Assembly: GCF_051400755.1 (NCBI RefSeq)
Contig: NZ_JBLFFL010000001.1
Location: 682,001-746,000, forward strand
Direction of reading: 5' to 3'
Length of the DNA: 64,000 bases
Source of the DNA: Parapedobacter sp051400755
GTDB taxonomy: Bacteria > Bacteroidota > Bacteroidia > Sphingobacteriales > Sphingobacteriaceae
In this document: positions 34,001 through 40,675 of the stretch, in pieces
Numbering within the stretch: the stretch's first letter is position 1
Layout of the letters: each line of letters starts with the position of its first letter
Notes under the pieces: model-generated
Databases searched by the model: none
What the model was told of the DNA's origin: nothing
What the model saw: only the letters and a program-made list of their open reading frames with translations
Program-made: the position numbers and the translations under genes

Positions 34001-34373
34001 GATAGGTGACGATCATCTTGGGCAGCTCGGTGGCATGATTGAGCGTACTCAGCGTTTCAGCCCGTTGCAGCACATGCGCGCTGTCTGTCTGTGTGAAGTC
34101 AAACGCTTTGCGGTAAGAAGCCGGGAAAAACAAGACCTGCTTATCCAACAGGCCCTCCAAATCGCTCAGAAAGTAGGAGGCAGCTTCATGCGTGGGCAGT
34201 ACAAACACCAACGGGCGCTCCTGCAATTGATAGCAAGCCACCGCCACCATCGCATCGGCCGACCCAATTAATCCACGGAGGTGGATTTTCGGATGCTTCC
34301 CGTGCAATGCGTTCGCTAAAGCGACCACCTGGCCGCTTTCTCGGTATTTCGCTAAAATATCACGTATGCCCAC
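31041..34373 (-). CDS. mfd: Transcription-repair coupling factor Mfd
   Basis: About 1110 residues. Order: UvrB-like N-terminal domains (ALHGKHPKIHLRGLIGSADAM), RNA-polymerase-interacting domain (LRELKPGDYITHIDHGIGKYAGLEKVEVNG), then the RecG-like translocase with Walker A GDVGFGKTEVAIRAAF, DEEQ box (MIVDEEQKFGVG), TATPIPRTLHFSL, ATTIIEAGLDIANANTIIINHA and QMRGRVGRSNKKAFCY, and the C-terminal D7 domain. It removes stalled RNA polymerase at DNA lesions and recruits UvrA. There is no ATG near the N-terminus. TTG (34391) lies inside a -7 box, so GTG at 34373 (MGIRDILAKYRE) is the more likely start. Confidence 0.95.
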   Translation of the reverse strand: MGIRDILAKYRESGQVVALANALHGKHPKIHLRGLIGSADAMVAVACYQLQERPLVFVLPTHEAASYFLSDLEGLLDKQVLFFPASYRKAFDFTQTDSAHVLQRAETLSTLNHATELPKMIVTYPEALAEKVINRRDLEKNTLEITQNTNLDIDFINEFLQEYEFERVDFVYEPGQYAIRGGIVDIFSFSNDLPYRIEFFGNDIESIRTFDVESQLSVSKIHTVTIVPNVQAKFLTEGNISLLEYISADSAIWFEDVQFTLDVLAKGYKKAGDLWKALPQADKLQNPEWIDPRYCFTDEKNLAAMLQDFAVVEFGKQFFYQATETIAFDQRPQPSFNKDFSLLIHNFKQNEQAHIQNCIFSDSTKQIERLLSILDDLDKSVTFTPIHTALREGFVDIELGFACYTDHQIFDRYYKYKRKKGYERSQAITLKELRELKPGDYITHIDHGIGKYAGLEKVEVNGKMQEMIRLVYADNDLLYVNINSLNRISKYTGKEGNVPRMNKLGTDTWDKLKKTTKKKVKDIARDLIKLYAKRKAKTGKAFSPDTYLQTELEASFIYEDTPDQEKATLDVKRDMESPHPMDRLVCGDVGFGKTEVAIRAAFKAVADSKQVAVLVPTTILAMQHYRTFSERLQGFPCNIDYINRFKTAKEIKDTLARLAEGKLDIIIGTHRLVSKDVKFKDLGLMIVDEEQKFGVGVKEKLKQLRADVDALTLTATPIPRTLHFSLMGARDLSIINTPPPNRQPVQTELHVFNETLIQEAVSYEIDRGGQVFFIHNRVADLPQLGNMIKKLVPHARVGIAHGQLEGDALEDVMLKFVNNDYDVLVATTIIEAGLDIANANTIIINHAHMFGLSDLHQMRGRVGRSNKKAFCYILSPPLSTLTSEAYKRLNAIEEFAELGSGFNVAMRDLDIRGSGNLLGAEQSGFIAEIGFEMYHKILDEAIQELKDDEFADLFKDVKPKDFVSFTQIDTDLEVLIPDEYVTNVAERYNLYNEIAKLESEQQLEAFKQSLRDRFGPVPGQVEELLNTLRLQWLGKDIGFEKISFKKNILRGYFASNPGYFESERFGKVLQFVQQNPTICNLKEVKGGLRIAFEHVPDIGLAIRILSDMAA

Positions 34374-34388
34374 AGTTGTAAAACGGGG

Positions 34389-34396
34389 CAAAGGTA
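34389..34396 (-). promoter_or_regulatory. -7 box of mfd
   Basis: Minus strand TACCTTTG, perfect TAnnTTTG, with a TTG 21 bp further upstream. It overlaps the TTG codon at 34391 and lies 16 bp before the GTG at 34373, so it supports the GTG start. Confidence 0.4.
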
Positions 34397-34419
34397 TGGA
34401 AAAAATAGCCGATTCTCAA

Positions 34420-35064
34420 CTAAAACCGATAACCAATCGATATCGAGAAAGCACCATTGCGCTGGTCATAGGAAGCCTTATCTGGCGCAACATCTCGAAT
34501 ACCGGCAAGGTAATTGAATGATATCCTATATCCGCGTTTCGTTTGGTAGCCAATACCCATTTGGAAGCCGTAGTCTATGGATTGCTGTGTACCGTCGTTG
34601 CCAAATGAAACGTCTTCGCTTGCTGAACCGTCATACGAACCCGAAAGGTAATTCTTTCCGTACAGCCCATAGCCAATGTACCCGCCAACGTTTAAAAACA
34701 CATAACTCGAATCGCTGAACGGCATCCTGCCCACAATCGACAGGGGGGCCTGCAGCCAATAGGTATGCTGGGTCACCTCCCGGGTACCGAATTCAGACCG
34801 CTCCAGCTTGGCGCCCAACCCGGCAACCGACAGTCCGGTTTCGAAACCCACGTATTGCGTGGGATAGATGGAAACCAATGCCCCCAACTGCCCATTGACC
34901 GTGGGGGCTGCTTCGCGGCTTACCCCACTGCTAATATCACTCAGAAAATAGCGAGGAAAGGTGACCCCCGCATATACGCTGTAATCCCCGGTCCATTGCT
35001 GTGCTTGCGCAGCCTGTGTTAAGCAGAGGACGGTCAAACAGAAAAGCAAACCAATTTTTTTCAT
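34420..35064 (-). CDS. Outer-membrane beta-barrel protein (porin-family-like)
   Basis: 214 residues from MKKIGLLFCLTVLCLTQAAQ (signal peptide cleaved near AQAQ). The next ATG upstream would add 25 polar residues before the signal. The mature chain has alternating strands typical of an 8-stranded OmpA-like/OMP_b-brl barrel (YSVYAGVTFPRYF, YVGFETGLSVAGLGAKL, YWLQAPLSIVGRM, SYVFLNVGGYIGYGLYG, YGFQMGIGYQ, AFSISIGYRF) and ends in Phe, the barrel-insertion signal. No binding motif is visible. Confidence 0.78.
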   Translation of the reverse strand: MKKIGLLFCLTVLCLTQAAQAQQWTGDYSVYAGVTFPRYFLSDISSGVSREAAPTVNGQLGALVSIYPTQYVGFETGLSVAGLGAKLERSEFGTREVTQHTYWLQAPLSIVGRMPFSDSSYVFLNVGGYIGYGLYGKNYLSGSYDGSASEDVSFGNDGTQQSIDYGFQMGIGYQTKRGYRISFNYLAGIRDVAPDKASYDQRNGAFSISIGYRF

Positions 35065-35111
35065 GTCTTTCGTATCTTTTTCAAACGTTACATTAATCCT
35101 ATCGCCATGCC

Positions 35112-36092
35112 TTACCATGGAAGCGGTACGAACCGCCACATGTCATCAAACGGTATCGTTCCGCTGCGCCCGGTGACCAGATAGGCGGCACCATCATGCA
35201 CAAAAGCGACCGCCTGCTGGCGATATGACCCCAAAAATAGCTGATGCTCTTCCCAATAGTCACCCGAAGCTACGTACCGCCAGGTGGTCCCCGTCGCGGA
35301 ACCATTGTATCCGGTGATACCGCCACTGATAAATGCCGTGCCATCCAACACAAACGCCGCCGGACTCAAACGGGTTAGGTTGTACGTGTAATCATCATCG
35401 CGACCCGAGAGCGGCTCTTTCTCCACCCACGCTGTGCCGTCAAACGTATAAAATGACGTGACATTTTGATTGTTGTTGGTGCCGCCACCCAGATAAGCCA
35501 ATCCGTTGAGCACAAAGGCAAAGCCAAAAGACCGCTTTACAGGCGTGCTATTGACCTTGGTCCACCCCGTGCCGGGGGAATAGCTATAAAAGTCATTGTA
35601 ATCCTGTGCATCGATGTCGCGGCCCGTCCCCACGTATCCCTGATCATTTAACGTGAAGGCCACGGCCCCGTAACGGGCCTCGCCCTCAAAATTGGCAATG
35701 CGCGTCCACGCGTCCGCATCGGGGTCATACTCATAAAAGTCATCGAACATCACGGTGGAATTGGTTCCGAGCCCTACATAGCCCTTACCGCCAACCACAA
35801 ACGCTACGGCATTATTCCGTGCTTCGCCCGGGAAATCAGCCATCTTCTGCCATGTCTGCTCGGTCGGACTATACCGCCAAGTATCCGTAAAACGGGTGGA
35901 ATTGGTGCCATAACCAGTGGTTACGTAGGTGTATTCGCCAATGGTAAACCCGACGGCACCACTGCGCGGCAGACTCTCAAAATCAGCCACCCTCACCCAT
36001 TCATCCGGATCCTCATCATCACTTGTACAAGCGCTTACGGCCACAAACACCGCTACCAATAATAGTAATCTATTCAACCATGTTATCTTCAT
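35112..36092 (-). CDS. Kelch-repeat lipoprotein
   Basis: 326 residues from MKITWLNRLLLLVAVFVAVS with lipobox Cys in VSACTSD. The mature protein is a six-bladed Kelch propeller; each blade has a variant of AVAFVVGGKGYVGLGTN followed by FYEYDPDADAWTRIANF (for example at GAVGFTIGEYTYVTTG, GAVAFTLNDQGYVGTG, FGFAFVLNGLAYLGGG and AVAFVHDGAAYLVTG). Likely binds carbohydrate or protein at the cell surface. It begins 4 bp after the DUF4270 lipoprotein gene, so the two are one operon and probably one complex. Confidence 0.88.
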   Translation of the reverse strand: MKITWLNRLLLLVAVFVAVSACTSDDEDPDEWVRVADFESLPRSGAVGFTIGEYTYVTTGYGTNSTRFTDTWRYSPTEQTWQKMADFPGEARNNAVAFVVGGKGYVGLGTNSTVMFDDFYEYDPDADAWTRIANFEGEARYGAVAFTLNDQGYVGTGRDIDAQDYNDFYSYSPGTGWTKVNSTPVKRSFGFAFVLNGLAYLGGGTNNNQNVTSFYTFDGTAWVEKEPLSGRDDDYTYNLTRLSPAAFVLDGTAFISGGITGYNGSATGTTWRYVASGDYWEEHQLFLGSYRQQAVAFVHDGAAYLVTGRSGTIPFDDMWRFVPLPW

Positions 36093-36096
36093 CTGT

Positions 36097-37479
36097 TTAG
36101 AATTTTGTATATAATATGTGTAATTTAATAGCTGGTTTATGTCCTTGGGCCGCAATGGACAGCCGGTTGACCGTGCCCATCAGGTCTTCCGTGGGGATCG
36201 TCAGCAACAGGCTCTCCGTCTCGCTGGCCGTACTGTTGCGCATTTCGCTGATGTATTCCGTCAGGTCGAAGGTGTATTTTCCATTGCCCGCCCCACCAGC
36301 CTGGCTTGGGGCTTGGTAAAAAGCACTTTGTGTCCCATCCTGGTAGCTGGCAGTTAGCAGGGAGGTGGGTGTACCATACTGATTGGCCACCATCATTGCC
36401 AACGCCTGTGGCGGAGCAAACAGTCCATCGGCAGGTTGGTCCGTTTCGACAATCAGCTGCGCTTTGCTCACGCCAATGTTTGCGCTATTGATGAATTGCC
36501 TGGCGGTGGGAAACCGCAGGCGCGTAACCACCCCAGATGAACCTTGGATAAAGGTGCGGTAGCCGGTGGCCGATGCAGGCACCTCTTCGTGTTCGTAAGC
36601 AAGGTCCTCCAATACAGTACCTCGGCGGTCTGCCGCTACCTGGTTGTACTGATACTCGGTAGCGCCAATGGTAAACCTGAGCGTATCCGACACGCGCATG
36701 CCGTCAGACTGCCGCTCATAGGAGTAATGGAGATTCAGCGCCAGTGAATCTTGAAGGCCCACGATGCACTTGCCTTCGCCCTTTGGCACCAGCAAGAAAC
36801 CCTTGATGTAGTCGGTAAAATCCTCGGCATTGGTCAACCGGGTGTCGTTATTCAGTGCCATCGTAAAAAGCGTCTGCCCAAATGCATCGTCCAGCCTTAT
36901 TTTCACCGTGTCCGACGTCGAACTGGGTTTGGGAAAGAAGGCAGCTTCGCCCAGCGGAGATTCATCAACCGCAAATCGTTGATCGCTCCATAGCGTCTCT
37001 CCCTGCACGAATACTGGATACTCATCATCCTCTAGGGCTACCGGCAATTCGGACAATTCCATCTCTTCGGAGAGGCGATAAAGCGCGAGGTGCATACGGG
37101 CAGTGGTATCCCCGTAATAATAATGATCATAAAAGAGCCTCAGCGACAACGAATCAAAGACTGCATCAGCAGGCAGGTCAACGAGATTCAACTCACCATT
37201 GCCTATCCTGAAACCGGACGAAAGCATGGCCGAGCCTAATGTCTCATCGGTCAGGTTGCCTACTAATAGGCGTCCGGTACCGGCAGTGGGCAATGGGTCG
37301 AGCAAAAACGTACTCGCTTCAATCGTCAGCGTATCCACGATCTCGACGCCCATGCCTGTATCGTCATTGCCCAACCGGATGTTTTCGCCTTGCTCGCAAG
37401 CCATCAACGAAAGCACACTTGCCGCACATTGGATTAAAAGAAAAATACCATTAAACCTATTGTATTTATGGGTGTCCAT
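36097..37479 (-). CDS. DUF4270 family lipoprotein
   Basis: 460 residues. Signal peptide with lipobox (VLSLMACEQG). The features of DUF4270 are present: DTLTIEASTFLLDPLPTAGTGRLLVGNLTDETLG near the start, FDSLSLRLFYDHYYYGDT, TDYIKGFLLVPKGEG, and a C-terminal FDLTEYISEMRN followed by an ending on LHILY. These are surface or periplasmic beta-rich lipoproteins confined to Bacteroidota with no proven function. First gene of the pair with the Kelch lipoprotein and divergent from a two-component system across 120 bp, so the kinase may control it. Confidence 0.85.
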   Translation of the reverse strand: MDTHKYNRFNGIFLLIQCAASVLSLMACEQGENIRLGNDDTGMGVEIVDTLTIEASTFLLDPLPTAGTGRLLVGNLTDETLGSAMLSSGFRIGNGELNLVDLPADAVFDSLSLRLFYDHYYYGDTTARMHLALYRLSEEMELSELPVALEDDEYPVFVQGETLWSDQRFAVDESPLGEAAFFPKPSSTSDTVKIRLDDAFGQTLFTMALNNDTRLTNAEDFTDYIKGFLLVPKGEGKCIVGLQDSLALNLHYSYERQSDGMRVSDTLRFTIGATEYQYNQVAADRRGTVLEDLAYEHEEVPASATGYRTFIQGSSGVVTRLRFPTARQFINSANIGVSKAQLIVETDQPADGLFAPPQALAMMVANQYGTPTSLLTASYQDGTQSAFYQAPSQAGGAGNGKYTFDLTEYISEMRNSTASETESLLLTIPTEDLMGTVNRLSIAAQGHKPAIKLHILYTKF

Positions 37480-37584
37480 CAGCTATGTATTAAAACTGTC
37501 ACAAAGCTGCCGATATCGAGTGTTAATGAATGTTACAATTTGTTAAATATGGTTAATCTATACTTCCGTCAGCTTTCTTGACTT

Positions 37585-37592
37585 TACATTTG
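37585..37592 (+). promoter_or_regulatory. -7 box of the histidine kinase operon
   Basis: TACATTTG, a perfect TAnnTTTG, 7 bp before the kinase ATG. No good -33 element. The divergent 120-bp region also holds repeated GTTAA words at 37521-37555. Confidence 0.35.
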
Positions 37593-37599
37593 GCCTGAA

Positions 37600-39177
37600 A
37601 TGCAGCATAACCTTAGGCTCATATTGTTACTCATCGTAGCGGCTGGTATCGGCATCATCGTCGTACTTGGCTCCTGGCTTTACGGCAGCTATCACCAGCG
37701 CATGGAACTCTTTGTGTCAACCGCGGAGCGCACCTTGTTTGACGCCATACAGGCAACCATCCAGCAGCAAGAAAATGCAGGCACGTTAGCGCTCCACAAA
37801 AAACATCGGGGCACGCCGGATGCCCGGTATGCCCGATGGGGCGGCCGTTTTCCGTATTCCAAAAAGCTGGTTGCCAAAATCACCGAACGGTATCCGACCA
37901 TTGCGGCCGATTCGCTCGCGCTGTTGTTGGATAGCCTCGCCTTACAAGAAGGCAAGCGGTTTATTGCCCACCGGAGCAATGTGTTGGCGACACAAGCCGC
38001 CGCCACGCCCGGCACGGAAATGCGCATTGCCCTGACACTCGGACCTCGCGCCCGGCCACAGCAATTGCTGCCCAATTTCCTGTTTGGCCAGGCACCGTTT
38101 GATAGTACGGCATTCGCTGCCATTGAGGATGCGTTTAAAACTGGACTGGAAGGCAATGGCATACACACGGATTTCACGTTTGAGTTGATCACCGCCAAAC
38201 GAAGCGAAGAACGCCGCAACGATCCGTCAGATTCGACCCTGACCCTGCTGCGGTTGGAGCCCCCGCTTTTGGACAGCGCAATGAGTGCCGGACTTTCCAT
38301 TCGACCTATCCTCATCGATCCCGAAAACGGCCGGTTTATCACCGTCACCTTCAACAGCCCATGGCAGTATCTGCTGTATAACCTGAGCTGGCAGCTGACG
38401 ATTTCTGTGGCGTTGGTGGCGACCATCATCGGCTGCTTCGTATACTTATTCCATACGATATTCAAACAAAATAAATTGGCATTGCTCAGAAAGGCATTTG
38501 TAAACAACATGACGCATGAACTGCGCACCCCGGTGGCTACCGTATCCGCGGCCGTGCAGGCCTTGCAAAGCTACGCCGGGATGGAAGACGAAGGGCGCCG
38601 CGACCTGTACCTATCTATCTCGAAGGAAGAGCTGGATCACTTGTCGGCCATGATTGACAATGTGCTGTTGGTAGCCGAGGGCGAACACCATACCATCAAG
38701 CAACTTCAATATCAGCACTATAACATGATCAGTCTGGTTAAAAAATGTATTGCAAAGGCAAAGATCAACAAATGGAGCAGGCGGGTAGATTTCATATTCA
38801 ACCCTATCCATACAGTGGAAATGATGTATGGTGATGCGGAGCATATGAGAAATGTGATGACCAACTTGCTTGACAATGCCGCAAAATACGGTGCCACCGA
38901 AGTATCCGTGACGATGCAATCTTCCAAGGCTGGACGGTATGTTGAACTACACGTGCGCGACAACGGCATCGGTATACCTCATGCCTATCAACAGCAGGTC
39001 TTTGAGCCCTTTGTCAGGGTGCCCCAAGGCGATACCTATCAGGCCAAAGGATTTGGCTTGGGGTTGTCTTATGTCAAACAGGTCGTCGCGCAGCACGGGG
39101 GCGAAGTAAGACTCAAAAGCGCACCGGGTGAGGGGAGCACCTTCATCCTCGTCCTCCCCAAAAACGCAACGCCATGA
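37600..39177 (+). CDS. Membrane sensor histidine kinase
   Basis: 525 residues. Membrane helices at about 7-28 and 264-287 enclose a periplasmic sensor of about 235 residues with no recognised fold. The HisKA domain carries phospho-acceptor His306 in VNNMTHELRTP. The ATPase domain has NVMTNLLDNAAKYG (N box), RDNGIGIP (G1), VRVPQGDTYQAKGFGLGLSYVKQVV (F/G2 region). Phosphorylates the response regulator encoded next, whose ATG overlaps its stop (ATGA). Divergent from the DUF4270/Kelch operon. Confidence 0.93.
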   Translation: MQHNLRLILLLIVAAGIGIIVVLGSWLYGSYHQRMELFVSTAERTLFDAIQATIQQQENAGTLALHKKHRGTPDARYARWGGRFPYSKKLVAKITERYPTIAADSLALLLDSLALQEGKRFIAHRSNVLATQAAATPGTEMRIALTLGPRARPQQLLPNFLFGQAPFDSTAFAAIEDAFKTGLEGNGIHTDFTFELITAKRSEERRNDPSDSTLTLLRLEPPLLDSAMSAGLSIRPILIDPENGRFITVTFNSPWQYLLYNLSWQLTISVALVATIIGCFVYLFHTIFKQNKLALLRKAFVNNMTHELRTPVATVSAAVQALQSYAGMEDEGRRDLYLSISKEELDHLSAMIDNVLLVAEGEHHTIKQLQYQHYNMISLVKKCIAKAKINKWSRRVDFIFNPIHTVEMMYGDAEHMRNVMTNLLDNAAKYGATEVSVTMQSSKAGRYVELHVRDNGIGIPHAYQQQVFEPFVRVPQGDTYQAKGFGLGLSYVKQVVAQHGGEVRLKSAPGEGSTFILVLPKNATP

Positions 39178-39863
39178 TCGATGTGCTCTTTGTGGAAGAT
39201 GAATTTAAACTGGCCAAAATTGTGACCGAAAGTTTGCAAACCCAGCATTTCAGGGTCAGGTACTGCGCCAATGGAACCCTGGCGTGGAACTCGTTCCTGC
39301 TGTCAAAACCAGATATCGTAGTATTGGACGTGATGATGCCCGAAATGAACGGTTTTACGTTGGCCACGAAAATTCGTGAACACGACAGTACCATTCCCAT
39401 GATCTTTCTCACGGCCCGCACGGACATTGTAGATGTACTGAAAGGGTTCCGTTCAGGAGGCAATGACTACCTGAAAAAGCCATTCAACATTGACGAGCTT
39501 ATCGCCCGGATGGAATCCTTGCTGAAACTCAGCAAGAAATACAATCCCAGTGAACAATTGGCCATCGGTAGCTACCTGCTGGATCATGTCACCCATACCC
39601 TGCATATCGACGACAAGCACATTCAGCTATCCTATCGCGAAAGCGAACTGCTCAAAAGGCTTTATGAACGCCGCAACAACGTCATCCACAGACAGGAAAT
39701 CCTATTTGAATTCTGGAATAACGACCGCTTTTTCACCGGCCGCAGTCTTGACGTATTCATCAGCAGGTTACGAAAATACCTCAAGGAAGACCCCAATATC
39801 AAGATTATCAATGTACGTGGTGTCGGGTATAAGATGATCATCAATGATACAGATGCGCCTTGA
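39174..39863 (+). CDS. OmpR-family response regulator
   Basis: 229 residues. Receiver domain with phosphorylation site Asp52 (IVVLDVMMPEMNG), the acidic pair in FVEDE, Thr in FLTARTD and Lys in YLKKPFN. A winged-helix DNA-binding domain occupies about 130-225 (LSYRESELLKRLYERRNNVIHRQEIL, RSLDVFISRLRKYL, NVRGVGYKMII). Partner of the kinase upstream. Its 3' end overlaps the convergent carbon-nitrogen hydrolase gene by 23 bp. Confidence 0.94.
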   Translation: MIDVLFVEDEFKLAKIVTESLQTQHFRVRYCANGTLAWNSFLLSKPDIVVLDVMMPEMNGFTLATKIREHDSTIPMIFLTARTDIVDVLKGFRSGGNDYLKKPFNIDELIARMESLLKLSKKYNPSEQLAIGSYLLDHVTHTLHIDDKHIQLSYRESELLKRLYERRNNVIHRQEILFEFWNNDRFFTGRSLDVFISRLRKYLKEDPNIKIINVRGVGYKMIINDTDAP

Positions 39864-40635
39864 ACCGCCGGGCCAATAGCCCCGTAGCGGCATCGGGGTC
39901 TAGTTCGCCGATGACAATGCCCGCCTCACCATAGGGCTGATATGCGATACAACTGCCATTTGGCCCGATCAACGCACTGGCTGAATCGGGGTATCGAAAT
40001 CTGTAATTGGAGCTGGCGAAGTAGATGGTGTTTTCCATCGCTCGCATCATCTGGGCCTTTTCATAATAAGGATTGCCCTTAGCGCCCCACTCCGTTAAGT
40101 GTGGCCCCTCGATGTTGCTCCCCGTACAGTTGGGGTGGAAGACGAGCTTGGCTCCCTGTGTAGCGGCCCACCTGACGGACTCGGGATAGCGGAACCCTTC
40201 GTGGCATATGGTGATACCAAACTTCACCCCCTTTACGTCAAAGATACGGCGCTCGGTACCTGCCGTCCACTGCTGGTCTTCACTGGGGTCGAGCTGATTC
40301 TTGGTTTGAAAGCCAAGCAACTCACCTTCGGCAGAAATCACCTGCGCCACATTGTATACCTTGTCGTCATGGTGCCAGTCCATCGGGATGATGATCGCCA
40401 CCTGATTCGCTGCGGCTACCTGGCGTACTTGCTCTAGGGCGTCCTGCAATTGCCCGGCCGTGCATTTTTCCGCCTCAAACTCCAAGAGCGGGTAACCGGG
40501 AAGATACGACTCTGGAAAACAGATAATATCCGCATGCTGCATCGCGGCATCTCTCGTGCATGTGGCAACCCACTGCAGGCCATCGTTCAACGATTTGGGA
40601 TACGGCGGGGATGCTAAGGCGATTTTCATGATCAT
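39841..40635 (-). CDS. Carbon-nitrogen hydrolase (nitrilase superfamily)
   Basis: 264 residues; ATG at 40629 is equally possible. The catalytic triad is in place: Glu42 in CFPESYLPG, Lys112 in GFQTKNQLDP and Cys144 in GITICHEGFRYPES. Such enzymes hydrolyse amides, N-carbamoyl compounds or nitriles in the cytoplasm. Family subtype cannot be set; the PESYLPGYP wording is close to plant-nitrilase/amidase groups. No signal peptide. It stands alone between convergent regulator and GH36 genes. Confidence 0.85.
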   Translation of the reverse strand: MIMKIALASPPYPKSLNDGLQWVATCTRDAAMQHADIICFPESYLPGYPLLEFEAEKCTAGQLQDALEQVRQVAAANQVAIIIPMDWHHDDKVYNVAQVISAEGELLGFQTKNQLDPSEDQQWTAGTERRIFDVKGVKFGITICHEGFRYPESVRWAATQGAKLVFHPNCTGSNIEGPHLTEWGAKGNPYYEKAQMMRAMENTIYFASSNYRFRYPDSASALIGPNGSCIAYQPYGEAGIVIGELDPDAATGLLARRFKAHLYH

Positions 40636-40675
40636 TTATTTGTTACAAAAATAGGCCAATTAAACATTCCGAACA

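Noticed and set aside
35065..35139. Upstream start for the outer-membrane barrel protein
   Set aside because: Adds 25 polar residues before the signal peptide and overlaps the Kelch gene end.
38500..38535. Hybrid two-component system typical of Bacteroidota glycan loci
   Set aside because: The kinase has no fused receiver or AraC-type domain; receiver and DNA-binding domain are in the next gene.
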